Source of the DNA: Amborella trichopoda
Taxonomy: Eukaryota > Streptophyta > Magnoliopsida > Amborellales > Amborellaceae
Direction of reading: 5' to 3'
Assembly: GCF_000471905.2 (NCBI RefSeq)
Contig: NW_006498549.1
Location: 759,338 to 823,337, forward strand
Length of the DNA: 64,000 nt
Shown: positions 9,571 to 20,940 of the stretch, piece after piece
Layout of the letters: the number at the start of each line of letters is the position of its first letter
How positions within the stretch are numbered: position 1 is the first letter of the stretch
Translations under genes and position numbers: made by a program
Notes under the pieces: generated by a model
The model's database searches: none
The model's input: the letters and a program-made list of their open reading frames with translations, nothing else
Told to the model about the DNA's origin: nothing

Positions 9571-10351
9571 TCTCTCCCTTCTTCTTCCTCCTCTCTTCCT
9601 TCTTCTCCCTCTTCTCTTCCTTCTACTTTCGCCTTCCGTCCATTCCCTTCCTCTCTTCACCCATTCCTCTGCTACTCCTGTGTTCGACCATGAGGGATTG
9701 AGGTTAGCATCTCTTGGCATGCCTATCATCTAGTCATAATGTTATTACGTCAGTATCACTTGGCCTGCTTTACTGCTATGACACACTGACCATCGTGCTT
9801 AGCTGGTCGATATTGGTAATAGAGTCTAATTGTGATCCCGTGAGCTAGTCGTCATTATCGAGCCTGTTGTGCTACCACGTTAGGCCAATTATCAACCAGC
9901 CTAGTCAGTACTTCGATCCTCTCGCTTGGTTGAATTCTTCTCTACCCCCATCTTTCTTTCTTCTTTTTGAATGCGCATGTTTGTGTACATTCATCAAAGA
10001 AGAAAAGGGTGAGGTATGACCCACATTTCCCATAAGCTTTGCCATATATGTGTATGATTGTAGAAAAGCAAAAAATTAGAAGAATACGAGCAAAGGGAGG
10101 CGATTACGAACTAGTTTTATTACTAGGGGGCTTTCTTCGTGATCTAAGAGGGCGCCCACTCAAGCCAGCCCGAGTGAGTCTCGAACGCACCTTCAAAATT
10201 CCTCTGTCACTAGTGGGTAACACCTACCCCCATTTTCAAATGAGGTTCCCGAGAGAGAGATCTCATAAACGTCCTGGGTCTCCCCCGAAACCTGAGACGC
10301 ATGCTGCCTGATCCTCCAAGATCAGGAGGGAGATATCGAGGCACCTAACTA

Positions 10352-10891
10352 AACTTCTCTCTAGTTTTTCTTCTTGGTCGGGCATCGTCACGGGGTGTAC
10401 CCCATATCGAAACGCTCGTCTCAATGAGATGACCACGCTCACAAAATTTGAGCGCGATCTGACTTGGAACGGGTGAGATATGGGCCCTAAAAGTCACTGC
10501 TCATGACTGTGAAAACAACCACCTCATATGGTGTTTTAGTGCATGGTAGCCACACGAGAATAGTGTGCGGCCTACCCCTTTTTGGTATTTCGACCGTGGA
10601 GGATCTAATGGCGGTGGTTCCATAGCTCTTTGAAGCATCGAAAATATAATTATAGTTATTAAGGTGGTAGAGGTTGATTTTGTCAAAATTGTTTCTTTGT
10701 GTTCACTACCTTAGATATATATGATTGCGACAAAACTTGGCAAATGGCCTTTTGAAGTGCTTATGAAGATCTTGAGCAGTTCTGGGTCCATTATGAGACT
10801 ATCAAAATTTCCACTGTATATTGAGGCTTTATTGACCTACTTCCTCTTTATTCCGCATCTAGGACCAAGGTGCTGAAAATGTGTTCAAATA
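10352..10891 (-). repeat. Inverted LTR fragment (first ~540 bp)
   Basis: The reverse complement reads TATTTGAACACATTTTCAGCACC at its start (10891), then the 5' LTR blocks up to CTAGAGAGAAGTT at 10352, where it meets the end of the E1 LTR tail to tail. It starts inside a minus-strand gag fragment, so an element of this family inserted there in the same orientation and later lost all but its first 540 bp. Confidence 0.8.
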
Positions 10892-11330
10892 GACACCTTG
10901 TTGTTTCTTTGACGTTTGTAAGCCTTTGATGCTTTTATTGATTATTCTCTGGTTGTCTTCCTGAGTAAACATTGATGGCATAGCTTGAGAGGCTAGATTG
11001 GGATGGTCATCGAGGGAGACAGGAGGGTTTAGAGGCCTTGTGGTTTGGGGACATAGGAGGAGGCTGAAGTTTCTCTTCCTCTTCACGGTGAGGCTCAAGA
11101 TGGGAGTTTTCTTCTTGATGAGAAGACACTACAGGTCGAGCGTCCTCGAGTCTTTTGAGCCTGTCCAGAATGTTGTTCAACACGTCCTCGAAACGGTGCA
11201 TTCGATTTTTAGGCTAATCCTCGTTATGGATTACTACCATTACCTCAACTTGATCACCCTGATTGGATAATTTGGTAGCATGGGTGATTCTGGTCCTCTT
11301 CACACCTTGATATGGCAATCCGAGCAATAG
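10892..11330 (-). pseudogene. gag N-terminal fragment of element F
   Basis: Minus-strand reading gives MHRFEDVLNNILDRLKRLEDARP and later QRIINKSIKG. These match the start of gag in C (MNRFEVMM, SILKKMDHLDASRP, IDAMVTHNLKSK) and B (MSKFEDMVLAMMEKID). The helical N-terminus is the assembly-side end of Gag. The frame is cut by the LTR fragment at 10891. F is clearly diverged from B, C and D. Confidence 0.6.
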
Positions 11331-12994
11331 GGGCTGAGCTTGCCCAAACTGAGCTTGGGATTGCCTTGCAGTGCGAGTAAGTACTGGCTCTAGGCAGCCT
11401 TGGGGATGGATTACTGTCGATTTTGGCTCTTGAAAACCTTGGGACCATCGTTCAACCTGAATGGGCTTGAGACGGCCTTGGGACCATCTCTCCTTTACTT
11501 GCTCGTGATGGCCTTAGGGCTACGGATCAGATGGAGTGAGTTCATCCTCTTGTACGTCGATGACATAACAACGAACAATGTTGCTAATTTTTGTTTCTTC
11601 TGTGGCTTGCAATGGGTTGATTCAGTTCCGTTCTAGTAAGTCCTCCAAGGCTAAAGACTTTGCTTGTCTTCTTCGAAGTGGACCCTGATCTATGTCGTTT
11701 GTTTAACTCTCTCGTAAATCTTTTTCTAGAATAAAAAATGATCTCGATTTCTTTCCCGACTGGCTCACTCTACGGAGATGAGTGCAAAATTGATCAATTC
11801 TTGCAGCATATGACATCTAGGAAGAAAGGAGCTCATGGTCGACTTTGAAGGAATAGGCTTGCATGGAGAAGAGGGGTGCAGACTGGTCGTCTTTGAGAAT
11901 ATCTTACTCCGAGCCCTGCCCCAAGGCCTAGCTCGCATGTATAAAAATGGAGTAGACATGATGGTGCTCGAAGGGAATTTCTTCGACTACCATGCATTAA
12001 GCGGCTTTGAGGTAGTGAGGCGTGTGTTTGATGCTCCTTTCCTCTTTCTGCTTATAGAGTCACTAGACCTGCAGGTGTGTACATGGCCCACAGAAGTGTT
12101 TGGGGTGGTTTGTAACCCAACCCCGCGTGAAGTGGAAAGCTGAGTAGTTGAAATTCCTGCCTTCTTAGTTGAAGTGACCTTAGACCTTTCAGCATGCATG
12201 TGCATTTTTTTCGAAGACTTTTGATTTCCTCAAAAGTCATTTTCTCATTTGGTTCCAGCCTTCGGGATGCCCTGAGCTAGTAGATTATCATGAGGTACAT
12301 TAGTGGCCTGAAGACCACTTGTATGAGTCTGGGACTTAAGAGAACCGAAGCAGGTGAGGAGCCTTGGGTAAGGTGTTGCCTTTCCCGCCTCGTCACACTG
12401 ATGGTTAAACCATCAGCCGCGACGTGTATATATGTGCGTGCAGTGGCTTTGAGTCCATGCAATCTAACAAAGGAGTCGCCAGAGCGAGGTGTGTGTGGTG
12501 ATGCACTAGTACTAATGACGTCTTTGAGGAGCGCAGGTGGGGTTATCGTTTTGTTACTCGCTGAGACGGTGGTCTCATTAGGACCCACCAGGTGAGGAGG
12601 AGGAATTGCGTGAGGACCACTTTTATGCTTACAACGGTGGGATACTTGCCAGTAACAGGGTGCTTATGAGAGAAGTTGGTTTCTGAGCCACCCATGCAGA
12701 TGGCACTAATGGATTTCCGTTTGATGTCGGGGAAGGAGGGAGAAGGAGTTCGAGCACCTTTTCCCCTAATCTTCCTAGCATGACCTAGGATGGTAGGGTC
12801 AGCCAGGCCGCTTGAGGAGGATAGGGGAGAGTAGGATTAGATGTCCTGCTCTCCGTAGGTGAGGTCACAAATATGGGGATGATGAAGTCCCCAACTTAGA
12901 TGAAAGAGAAATAATGAGACTCCATGTAGTTTTAGAGAGAGAAAGAAGAGAGATGTTTTCCTGAGAACAGTTCAAGCCAACTATAGGGTGGCGT
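11331..12994 (-). other. Leader / pre-gag region of element F
   Basis: Lies between the F primer-binding site and F gag, about 1.7 kb, the same size as in B, C and D. Many short frames occur on both strands but I could not match them confidently to the ORF1 seen in the other elements. Confidence 0.4.
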
Positions 12995-13013
12995 GTCCCC
13001 AGTGGAGTTGCCA
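12995..13013 (-). other. Primer-binding site (tRNA-Arg type) of F
   Basis: Minus strand TGGCAACTCCACTGGGGAC, one mismatch from the TGGCGACTCCACTGGGGAC consensus in this window. Its complement matches the acceptor/T-arm 3' end of plant tRNA-Arg plus CCA. Confidence 0.75.
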
Positions 13014-13016
13014 GTT

Positions 13017-15150
13017 GGTTGGGTATGATTTTTCCTCACGTGTATGGTAGGAAAAATCCTCTCTCAAACAACTGTGGAGGGTCCATGCGCGCTGCACGTT
13101 TATGACTGTGCGCACGTGTTCTTTCATATGCACGCATAAGAACCAACATAGAGAGAGATTTTGCAATGCGAGGTGTGTTTTAGACGCTTACCTCATCATT
13201 TTGGGTTCAGGACACACCCGGACAGTTTGCCCTCTTAGAACAAATTCGACGTGCTTCAGCTATCTGCCAGTGCAGTTTTAACACGGACTCTCCTCAGCCT
13301 TTGAACACATCACTTCGTTCTCTTGAGCTGAAAACTACAATGAAAATTCGTCAGTACGCCTTTACAGAAGTTCACTCTAACCAGAGGCTGGGTGGCAAGA
13401 AATAGAATGAGTGGCAAAAGGTGATGAGAATCTCTCTATCTATGCAAATGCTATGCGCTCAGGTGATTAGGGGAACAAACGGGCTAGAACTCTCTTGACT
13501 ATTGTCTCAAGAAGACTCCTCATGAGTGACTGAGGAGAGGGCGTATGCATCTCTCACAACTCAACTTGTCAGTATGGAGAGGAAGTTAGAGCGATGGTCA
13601 GAGGGTTGAAACTCTTTGACTGACTCTGAAAGGTATTGAGTCGAGCATATGTCGAATAGCAAGATGCTATGTGATTCCACAAGTCTGGGGGAAAGAGACG
13701 AGATTGCATGGTTTTGTGGGCACGGGTTACTACGAGGGGCAAACAACAAGGAAAGAGAGAGAAGAAAGACAGATAAGAAAGAGAGAGAATAGAGCAGCAC
13801 GACAAGGGTGGGCTAGGGGTAGTTTCTTTCTTTGAAAAAGTTTTCTTTCTCTTCGACGCTGGATCTAACGGTTAGGAGCAAAAGACAAGTGGAAACAAGC
13901 TTAATGCCTCGATTTCGTTAATAAATGATTCGGCCCTTTTACAATTGACCTAAGATTTCTATATAAAGGACCCACCAAACAAGGGTGGATGCTCAAAACT
14001 AAGGGTAAATTAAAATAGAATACAATAAAATCCTAAATTTAAGAACAGTGACCAAAATGCCCCAAAAACCTTTTGCCTTAATGACGAAACCATCCCGCTT
14101 TGAGGGGGCCTTTCGCCATTGTAAGATCGTGGAAGCTTTGTCGGATGTTTGTGGCAGTGATTGAGATGATCGATCATTGTAATCTTAATGATTGCAGGAT
14201 TTTGAAGAGTTTGATGTATTTTAATTGTCATGAGATGGACTTTTTTCTCGAGAGGTAGAAATCCAGCTAGATCGTGAAGTTCGACTGTCAATGCAATGTG
14301 ATCCATAGTGTTCCAAGTCTTTATTTTGATTGCAAATTAAAGAGGTCCACAGTCATTTTGCACCAACATTTATCCATTATGGTTCTTGATTGAAGTACTT
14401 TCTGAATTCGAGAGATTACTGGAAAAAGGGACTCAAGCGACAGGGCGGTCTTACTTTCTTCAACCCTGAAATTCGTGATTTATCTGACCTTAGATTGAGT
14501 ATAAGAATTACACCAGCTTGTATCCCTTCATGATACAGTCACATCGAACCTGACTATGCGATGACAGGATGTACGAATCTCGAGTTATTACTTCACAGAG
14601 TTCAAGACGTCTTTTCTTCGAAAACTCCGACTTCCATGGTTTTGGGCTCATATTCTCTTTAGAAAAGCTTTGCTTTTGGGTTATGTCACGACGTGTGCCA
14701 TATGTCAAAATGACCAGGTCATCGACACCTAGCTTGTGCCTGAATTTGAGCTTGTTCTGATTTTAATCGAGTGTTGTGTGGGCATTTACAGGTCATTTCG
14801 AGATGTGAAGAATTGCGACCTCCATGATTGGGGATTGGTTTGATAAGGACACACCGTAATAGTGTACACTCAAAATGTTCCTGGAAGGTCCGATTGAGCC
14901 CAAATTTGGTTCCTGGGGTTTTTTAACATTTAGGATGTAATGGCAGTGGTATGGTGCTACTTTCAAACCCTTAGCATAGGGATGTAGATGTAAGGTCTCT
15001 TTTTGACGTGATAGTCCTTCTTCCCTCTTAGGATTAGTTTGCAGTGCTCCCTTGATCTGGCGATGTCTTAGGTACCGGTAGGACCAGGCCATCACTGGCT
15101 CTCTCCTTATTTGTGCTGGGGATGTAAGTTCGTAAAAAATGGTGTACAAC
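13017..15150 (-). repeat. LTR of diverged element F
   Basis: Adjoins the F primer site. In minus-strand order I recognise weakly the family blocks: CCATTACATCC-like and GTACACTATTACGGTG (about 14860-14950), an AT-rich part with GAGCATCCACCCTTGTTTGG, a TATATAG box (13960-13965), CT-rich sequence (13740-13800), and the 3' end. The outer boundary is not determined; similarity fades near 15150. Minus ORFs within (14010-14306, 14508-14708, 14793-15152) are LTR sequence without a recognisable domain. Confidence 0.5.
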
Positions 15151-15831
15151 ACTTTATTTTCTCTCGATCCAGCTTCGCCTCAAAGCACACATCGCTTGAC
15201 ATGATTTGTGCTGAGAGCTCACATTATTTCATCTACTCGGTGTTTGCTTTCTTTTTAATTCTTTTTTCTTTCGTGCTTTGTTACACACTCTTGCATACAA
15301 TGGATGGGGGAAGATCAGGAATCCAATAAATTTTCGAAAACCCCCATAATTTGACATTAACTGTCAAGAAGGGAGCCTAGCTGTGAGAACCGAGGCGGTT
15401 GGGATTCGTGTAACTTTAATAGTGAGCTCCCCTCTATAATCCTTAGCCTCAAAGCAACTCAACACACAGTAGGACCTACCAGATTCTTTTAATAGGTGGC
15501 CAGAACTTACATGGGGACCTATACTTAGCAACCCACTCAAACCTAGCCTACCCACAGTTTAGGGCAAATTTTTTGAGTGCTTTGTTTGCTTATCATAGTT
15601 GACTAGTCTTAGATCTTAGTCTGCAACCACTTCTGGTCTGAGATAAACCCTGATGGGTCCAAGTTTAAGCTCATACTCAGCTCAGCCCAGGTCCGAACTA
15701 GGATCACAACCAGGTCTGAACTAAGCTCCCTCTTAGTGTGAGCTAAAACTCGCACTAAATCTCACGTAGATCTCTATCCGGGTCCAGGCTCGTACCCAGC
15801 CCAACCTAGGTCCGAACTGAGTTCACAACTG
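15151..15831. other. Unassigned sequence with a short direct duplication
   Basis: No gene or element domain seen. Two related ~45-bp segments (about 15672-15716 and 15789-15834: CTCATACTCAGCTCAGCCC.. / CTCGTACCCAGCCCAACC.. then AGGTCCGAACT) form a direct repeat with a ~117-bp period. Confidence 0.4.
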
Positions 15832-17615
15832 GGGGACCACCACCATTAGATCAAGAACGGTCGAAAACCCTTATGGGTCAAGTTTTGGCTTAATCAAACA
15901 CTTCAAGACAAAGTTATGAGTGAAATACCGAAAAGGTATAGGCTGCACACTATTCCCGTGAGGCCACCTGCACCAAAACACCATTAAAGGTGGCTATTTT
16001 CACAGTCATGGGAAGTGACGTTCGGGGCCTATATCTCACTTGATCCAAGTTACATCGTGCTCAAATTTGGTGAGCGTATTTGTCTCATCGAGATGAGCGT
16101 TTCGGTAAGTGGTATGCCCCGTGACGATGCCCGAGCAAGGAGAGCAACTAGAGAGAAGGTGCTGATCCGTGATGGAAGTTACAAAAAATTTAGCAGTAGC
16201 ACATCCCACACCAGTGGCCAATCACGACATTCGCGTACTCGATCGACACAAAACAAATTGTATTATATAGTAAGGTCCGTAGCAATCTCTGGTCCGAACC
16301 TCGCATATGTTGAACGGTTGGATTTCACACACGGAGTTGTCAAAGCTACCGTAAATTCCGGCCACTGAATTTCATAATTCCAGCAAAAAACTCAAGATAA
16401 CCAAATCTTCATCTGCACATGAAATTGAGCTGCATTTGTTGCAATATGATCGCGACGGTATGCTTGGAATGATTCAACAAAGAAATCACAAAGAAACATG
16501 AAGGAACCAACATACAATAGATCCAAAGTTTTCAAGATTCAAGCAAATTTCAAGTCCCGCGATCATGGCTCAAAAACATGATTCATGGCTGAAAGTTGGT
16601 ATCAAATCGATTGCCATGCCAATCCCCGCAAGAAAACAATCATTGTTCGATCAAACGGGCATCAAAACAACCCCGGATTAGTCATGGAAGATCACGCAAG
16701 TTCTCAAGCACCAGCAGGGACTGTTATGAAATTTCACACATTTTAAGCAGAGGCAAAAACAGTCCTTTTGCACCAATTTTTAGAATTTCTTTTAATTCAT
16801 TTAAGTTGTAATTATCTTCATTTCTAGGTAGTTTTTTGGCGTACGCCCATGTTTTACCCCAATTCTATATAAGCCTACAAAGCCAAATTATAAAGGACCT
16901 TCGGTTCATTTCACACAATGATCAATAAAATTTCAATTTCCTCTTAAACTCATGGGTGCATCTTGGAGAGAGAGAGAAGAGAGAGATGAAAAGGGCCAAT
17001 ACCCTTCAGTTAGGTAACTTTCTCTCTCCTCCCCTCTATCTCTCTCGTACCCTCTTTCTCTCTCCTCCCTTATCTTTCCACCCTCTTTCTCTCTCCTCTT
17101 CTTTCTTTTTCTCTACTCACCTCTTTCTCTCTCCTCTTCTTTCTTTCTCCCCTCCTCTCCTTTCTTTCTCTCCTCCTCTCCTTCTCTCCCTTCTTCTCAT
17201 CCCTATCTTTCTTTCTCTCTATTTTTCTCATCCTTATCTCTCTTTCTCTCTCCTCTCTTCTCATATATATCTCTCTCTTTTCTTCTCATCCCTATCTCTC
17301 TTTCTATCTCTTCTTCTCATCTCTATCTCTCTTTCTGCTCTTCATCTAACACAGTCGGTAAAGCCTAACGCCGACTGTGTCTTTCTGTTGTCTGTCTAAC
17401 ACAGTTGGCAAAGCCTGGCACCGACTACATCCTCTCTGCTCTTCGTCTAACACAGTCATGAAGACTAGTGTTGACTGCATCCTTTTTCTCTTCTGGTCTA
17501 ACACAGTCGGGGAAACTTAACATTGACGGCATCCTCTCTGCTTTTCGTCTAACACAATCGGTGAAGCCTAATGCCGACTTTATCCTCTCTCTCTTCTAGT
17601 CTAACACAGTTAAAG
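15832..17615 (+). repeat. LTR fragment L4, truncated at both ends
   Basis: Enters the family LTR at the GGGACCACCACCATTAGAT block (about +265) and follows it through the TATA box (TATATAAG, 16866-16873), pyrimidine tract (about 17010-17345) and six minisatellite units, then breaks off inside the array near 17615. Flanking sequence belongs to another, inverted element. Confidence 0.8.
17347..17615 (+). repeat. Stem-loop minisatellite, ~50-bp units, in L4
   Basis: Six units starting TAACACAGTCGG. The first is the cleanest hairpin in the window: ACACAGTCGG (17349-17358) and CCGACTGTGT (17371-17380) are perfect reverse complements around the 12-nt loop TAAAGCCTAACG. Confidence 0.85.
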
Positions 17616-17774
17616 GAACATGTTCTCTAGGGACACTCGCGAATTGCAAGGATGAGAAAATTCCTGATCCTGATGAATGGGTTATAGAACCTAGCAGCCA
17701 TAAGTGATGTGTGAATAAATAAAATAAAAGAAGAAACTTAGCTAAATAAATACAATCCGACTAAGGGGTAGTAA
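17616..17774 (-). other. 5' leader fragment of element G
   Basis: Reverse complement closely follows the B leader at 29511-29680 (ACTTACTACCCCTTAGTCG, CTAAGTTTCTTCT, GGCTGCTAGGTTCT). Truncated at 17615 by the L4 fragment. Confidence 0.7.
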
Positions 17775-17793
17775 GTCCCTAGTGGGGCCACCA
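17775..17793 (-). other. Mutated tRNA-Arg primer-binding site of G
   Basis: Minus strand TGGTGGCCCCACTAGGGAC, with several changes from the family consensus, located two to three bases from an LTR end. Confidence 0.7.
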
Positions 17794-17796
17794 AGC

Positions 17797-17870
17797 TAGT
17801 TAGGTGCCTCGATCTCACCCTCAGGATCTAGATGATCGAGCGGCATGCATCTCGAGGTTTGGGCATTGAA
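17797..17870 (-). repeat. LTR 3' end remnant of G
   Basis: About 75 bp of the family LTR end (CGAGATGCATGCCGCTCGATCATC ... GAGATCGAGGCACCTAACTA on the minus strand, interrupted here for length). Beyond 17870 the match stops. Confidence 0.65.
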
Positions 17871-18095
17871 AAATAAATAAAAAAGAAATCTGTTGGGCTA
17901 AAAATCCAAAAAGAACCCCAAGCATTGGAAAAAAACGTATCGGGCTAAATACCTAAAAGGGACCCCAGGGCAACAAAAAAGAAAAAAGAAGAAGAAGAAG
18001 AAGAAAATAATGTATCTCTATCTCTTCTCTAGAGTCCTTTTCTCTCTAAAATCATATTCTCCTCCCTTTCTTAAGACAAAATGGTGTAACAAATT
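17871..18095 (+). repeat. Segment related in inverted orientation to 22680-22890
   Basis: Plus-strand GGGCTAAAAATCCAAAAAGAAC, CCTAAAAGGGACCCC and TTAAGACAAAATGGTG match, in the same order, the minus strand of the 3' region of element A (about 22680-22890). It is therefore probably a fragment of an A-like element in plus orientation. Includes a short AAG repeat (about 17985-18004). Confidence 0.5.
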
Positions 18096-18109
18096 TTTTT
18101 TATTAAAAA

Positions 18110-18660
18110 TAGAAAAACTCCTTGTTCTGACCCAAATTTTGGTAGACAGCATCATAAGAGCCCACAAATCACCATAGAACTTGAATCTGTTAATTCCAAG
18201 AGAATTTGGTCTGAGCAGCACCACTGGTGCCACCCAGCCCCGACTGCCCCAAAATGGCAGTACTCAATGTCTCTATTGATTCTTAGGACTTTGATTTTCA
18301 TATATGTGTAGACACCCCATTTTGAAAATTTGAAAATTCATTGGTTTTCTAAAACATAGACCTAAAACATAGACCACCTTAGGACCACACTATCTTAGTA
18401 AACCTTCCAGACCACAAACCACTATAGTTCATACTAATTGCCCTGTGATCCAAAATTCTATTATTTTAGTAGAAAAATCATGAAAAGTAGCAAGACACCT
18501 CGTTTTGACCCAAATTTGGCAGCTAGCATCACAAGAGTCTAGAAATCACCATCGAACTAGAATCTACCAATTATGCGTAGATTTGGTTTGGGTGGCACCA
18601 GATTTGGTCTGGGCAGCACCCAGACCATACTGCCCCAAAGTGTTGGTTTCTGCATGCCAA
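18110..18660 (+). repeat. Direct duplication of ~150 bp, spaced ~375 bp
   Basis: About 18120-18260 and 18497-18645 are related: TGACCCAAATTTTGGTAGACAGC / TGACCCAAATTTGGCAGCTAGC, then CATCATAAGAGCCCACAAATCACC / CATCACAAGAGTCTAGAAATCACC, then CACCCAG and CTGCCCCAAA. Function unknown; an LTR-like origin is possible but unproven. Confidence 0.55.
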
Positions 18661-19339
18661 TTCATCCTGGACTCTTTTTAGGGAGGTTCACCGAACCTGG
18701 ACCCTTTTTGTCTAGGCGGCACCACCCTTTGATCCCCAAAACATAAATTAAGCTAACAAATCTACTTGAAATTGGTATATATCCATTATGGTATTATTTG
18801 AAGATTTAAAGAGGTTATTTTCGGACCCATTTTAGGGGGATAGACCTTATTAGCTTCTATGCTCAGAGAAAACTTTGAGATTGTGAGACCTAAAAAAAAT
18901 GTAGTTTTAGGAAAACCTTAGGTTTAGGTCATCTGCAGCCCTTATATTAAGAAATCCATCCAACCAAGTCAAGGTTTGACAAAACCTGAAGAGAGACAAA
19001 GAGAACGCACGACATAAACTCAGCCGGTCCTAATACGGGCGAGGCCTCGAACCCTCGGGAGTTTTGGGCTAACTGACCTGGTCTGGTATTTTTTATTCTC
19101 TCTGCATTTTGTTTCATTTTTGTTTATTTTATTAGAATAAAGTAAGATTTATTGAATTTTATGTAGTGTTTCGTATTTCTGATCAATGTTGGCTCTGCCA
19201 CTGATCTAAAGCATATTTGCTCACTTTTAAGTAGATCTAGTCTATCAGAATTTGATTGTCCCCACTCTCTATCACTCTTTTTAAAAATCAGTTTGTGGTT
19301 TAGATCCAGTCGATTCTCATCTTGAGATTGTCTTGATCC
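18661..19339. other. Unassigned AT-rich sequence
   Basis: No domain-bearing frame on either strand. A GC-rich patch at 19020-19085 (GGCGAGGCCTCGAACCCTCGGG) precedes T-rich sequence. Confidence 0.4.
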
Positions 19340-19990
19340 GCATCATGAACAATTTTTTTTGCTCTCTACCTTTGCTTTTTATTCGTTAAATTTATTGAAG
19401 GCTTCATATTTTGTTTGTGTTAAGTATATATTTCCATATCAGGAGTGGTCATCAATGAATGTGATGAAGAACCACTTGCAGCTTTTGATAGCCACATTCA
19501 TAGGATCGCAAATATCGTTATGGATGATTTCTATTATGCCAGAAGCCCTTTGTGCCCCGGTGGAACTTTTCCTTGTTAACTTTTCTTTCACACACGACTG
19601 AGACCTTTGATAGGTTGCTTTTGTAATTTCCATAATTCCATGTTTTCTTAATATTTCCATTCTCTTAAATCATATGTGCCCTAGTCGCACATTCCATAGA
19701 AAAGCTTCAACCTCATTCGAAGATGAGACATAAGCAACTAATGCTTTTATTTCAATAGAATAAAGATCTTTTAAAAGTAGACCGACCATGACAATCTCAT
19801 CATGGTTTTTTACGATCACATTATTTATAGAGAAGGTGGTGATAAACCCTGCTATCACCATTCTCTAGACCGAAACAAAGAACTTCCTCATGTCATGAGC
19901 ATAGTGTGCTTATTTTAGAACCAAGACTTCACCATTCTTTATCTTATGAGGAAAATCACCAACACCCAAAACATCAGTCTTTTGGTTACT
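19340..19990 (-). pseudogene. Ty1/Copia pol fragment (protease end to integrase)
   Basis: Reading the minus strand from 19990 leftward: a protease-tail-like VLGVGDFPHKIKNGEVLVLK, a GAG-pre-integrase region ending LWNVRLGHI, then integrase start CVKEKLTRKSSTG, IIEIIHNDICDPMN and WFFITFIDDHS, followed by YEAFNKFNE. This is the classical Copia order, with the zinc-finger CxxC partly kept. Several stops break the frame, and it ends before the second catalytic Asp. It is the only Copia piece in the window; its LTRs were not identified. Confidence 0.8.
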
Positions 19991-20940
19991 CCATGTAAAT
20001 GAGTTGCTAACCCGGCCCCATGGGTTTAAACGCGTGTATTTACGCTCGCATCTGTGCCAATCTCGGGGATGATATCTTATCAAATCTTCACAAAACTGAG
20101 TTAAATTTAAAGTAGAGAAACTGGGGTCACATGAATTATGAGCCCATGAATGACACAAATCTATTCAAATTTAATTCTTTATTGGGTACATTGGCACCGC
20201 CAGCTCTAAATCCGTATTTTTAATTAAAAACGCTTTTAAAGTTAATTAAATCTAATAATAAATTAATTTTCAAAAATAAGTAAAATAAAATCAAAAATTA
20301 AATGAATAAATTAAATTAAATTAAACACAAAAATAAATACTTAACCCTAGGGATCCGAAACTTGGATTAGACCGCTCTTCTATTTTGCGCACCACCTCCT
20401 GTTTTTGGATACCTTATGCTTGCTGGAATTGGTATATCTAAGGTCCTTTGACCAAGATTTAGGATTCCTAAGCTAAGGTAAAGAGCTGGGGAATTTTAAG
20501 TTGGGTCTACTTAAGATTTTCTGAGGGTTTAGGAAGGATTTTCCATAGTTTTCTAATTTGTTTAGGGCTCTTAAGATTAAATTTGAATTTTGGAATTTCA
20601 TGGGATTTTTCTTAAACTTTTGGGAATTTTCTAGGGCTTCTTCCCAATTTCAGGTAATTTTGGGCTATTTTTCTTAATTTTGAGATTTTGAGGATTTCTA
20701 AGGGATTTCTCCTATAACTTTTTGGGTTCTCGAGGAGGTATTTATAGGTTTGAATTGGAGAGTTTTCTTGATTATTTTGGATTATTTTTTTTCAAAGCTT
20801 GTTCGGATTGATTGTTTAGCTTTATCTAATTAGAAAAACGTGTTTACTGTCTCATCAGGCTTTGTTTGGGCCCATCCGGCCATGACAAGGCCTCGCCTCG
20901 AGGCCTGACACTTTTAGGGTCTCACAGGAACCAAATTGTT
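19991..20940. other. Unassigned AT-rich sequence
   Basis: 20200-20335 is nearly all A/T (TTAAATTAAATTAAAC). 20560-20760 is T/G-rich with repeated GGGATTTTTC/GGAATTT words. No gene, LTR boundary or RNA gene could be supported. Confidence 0.4.

Larger units (their letters stand above)
7211..10351 (+). repeat. 3' LTR of element E1 (about 3.1 kb)
   Basis: Begins AGTTTTAACG where the family starts TGTTTGAAC (start mutated), and ends ACCTAACTA where the family ends ACCTAACCA. Internal order is as in all copies: 5' block to about +540, AT-rich part, TATA box at +1293, pyrimidine tract, stem-loop minisatellite, GAATGCGCATG block, GATCTAAGAGGGCGCCCAC block, 3' end. A primer-binding site does not follow, as expected of a 3' LTR. 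Small ORFs inside are not genes. Confidence 0.85.

Noticed and set aside
14010..15152. Minus ORFs that could be a host gene
   Set aside because: They fall in the LTR of element F, show no domain, and correspond to noncoding LTR blocks of other copies.
20170..20190. TTGGCACCGCCA as another primer-binding site
   Set aside because: No LTR end next to it and no clear tRNA match.
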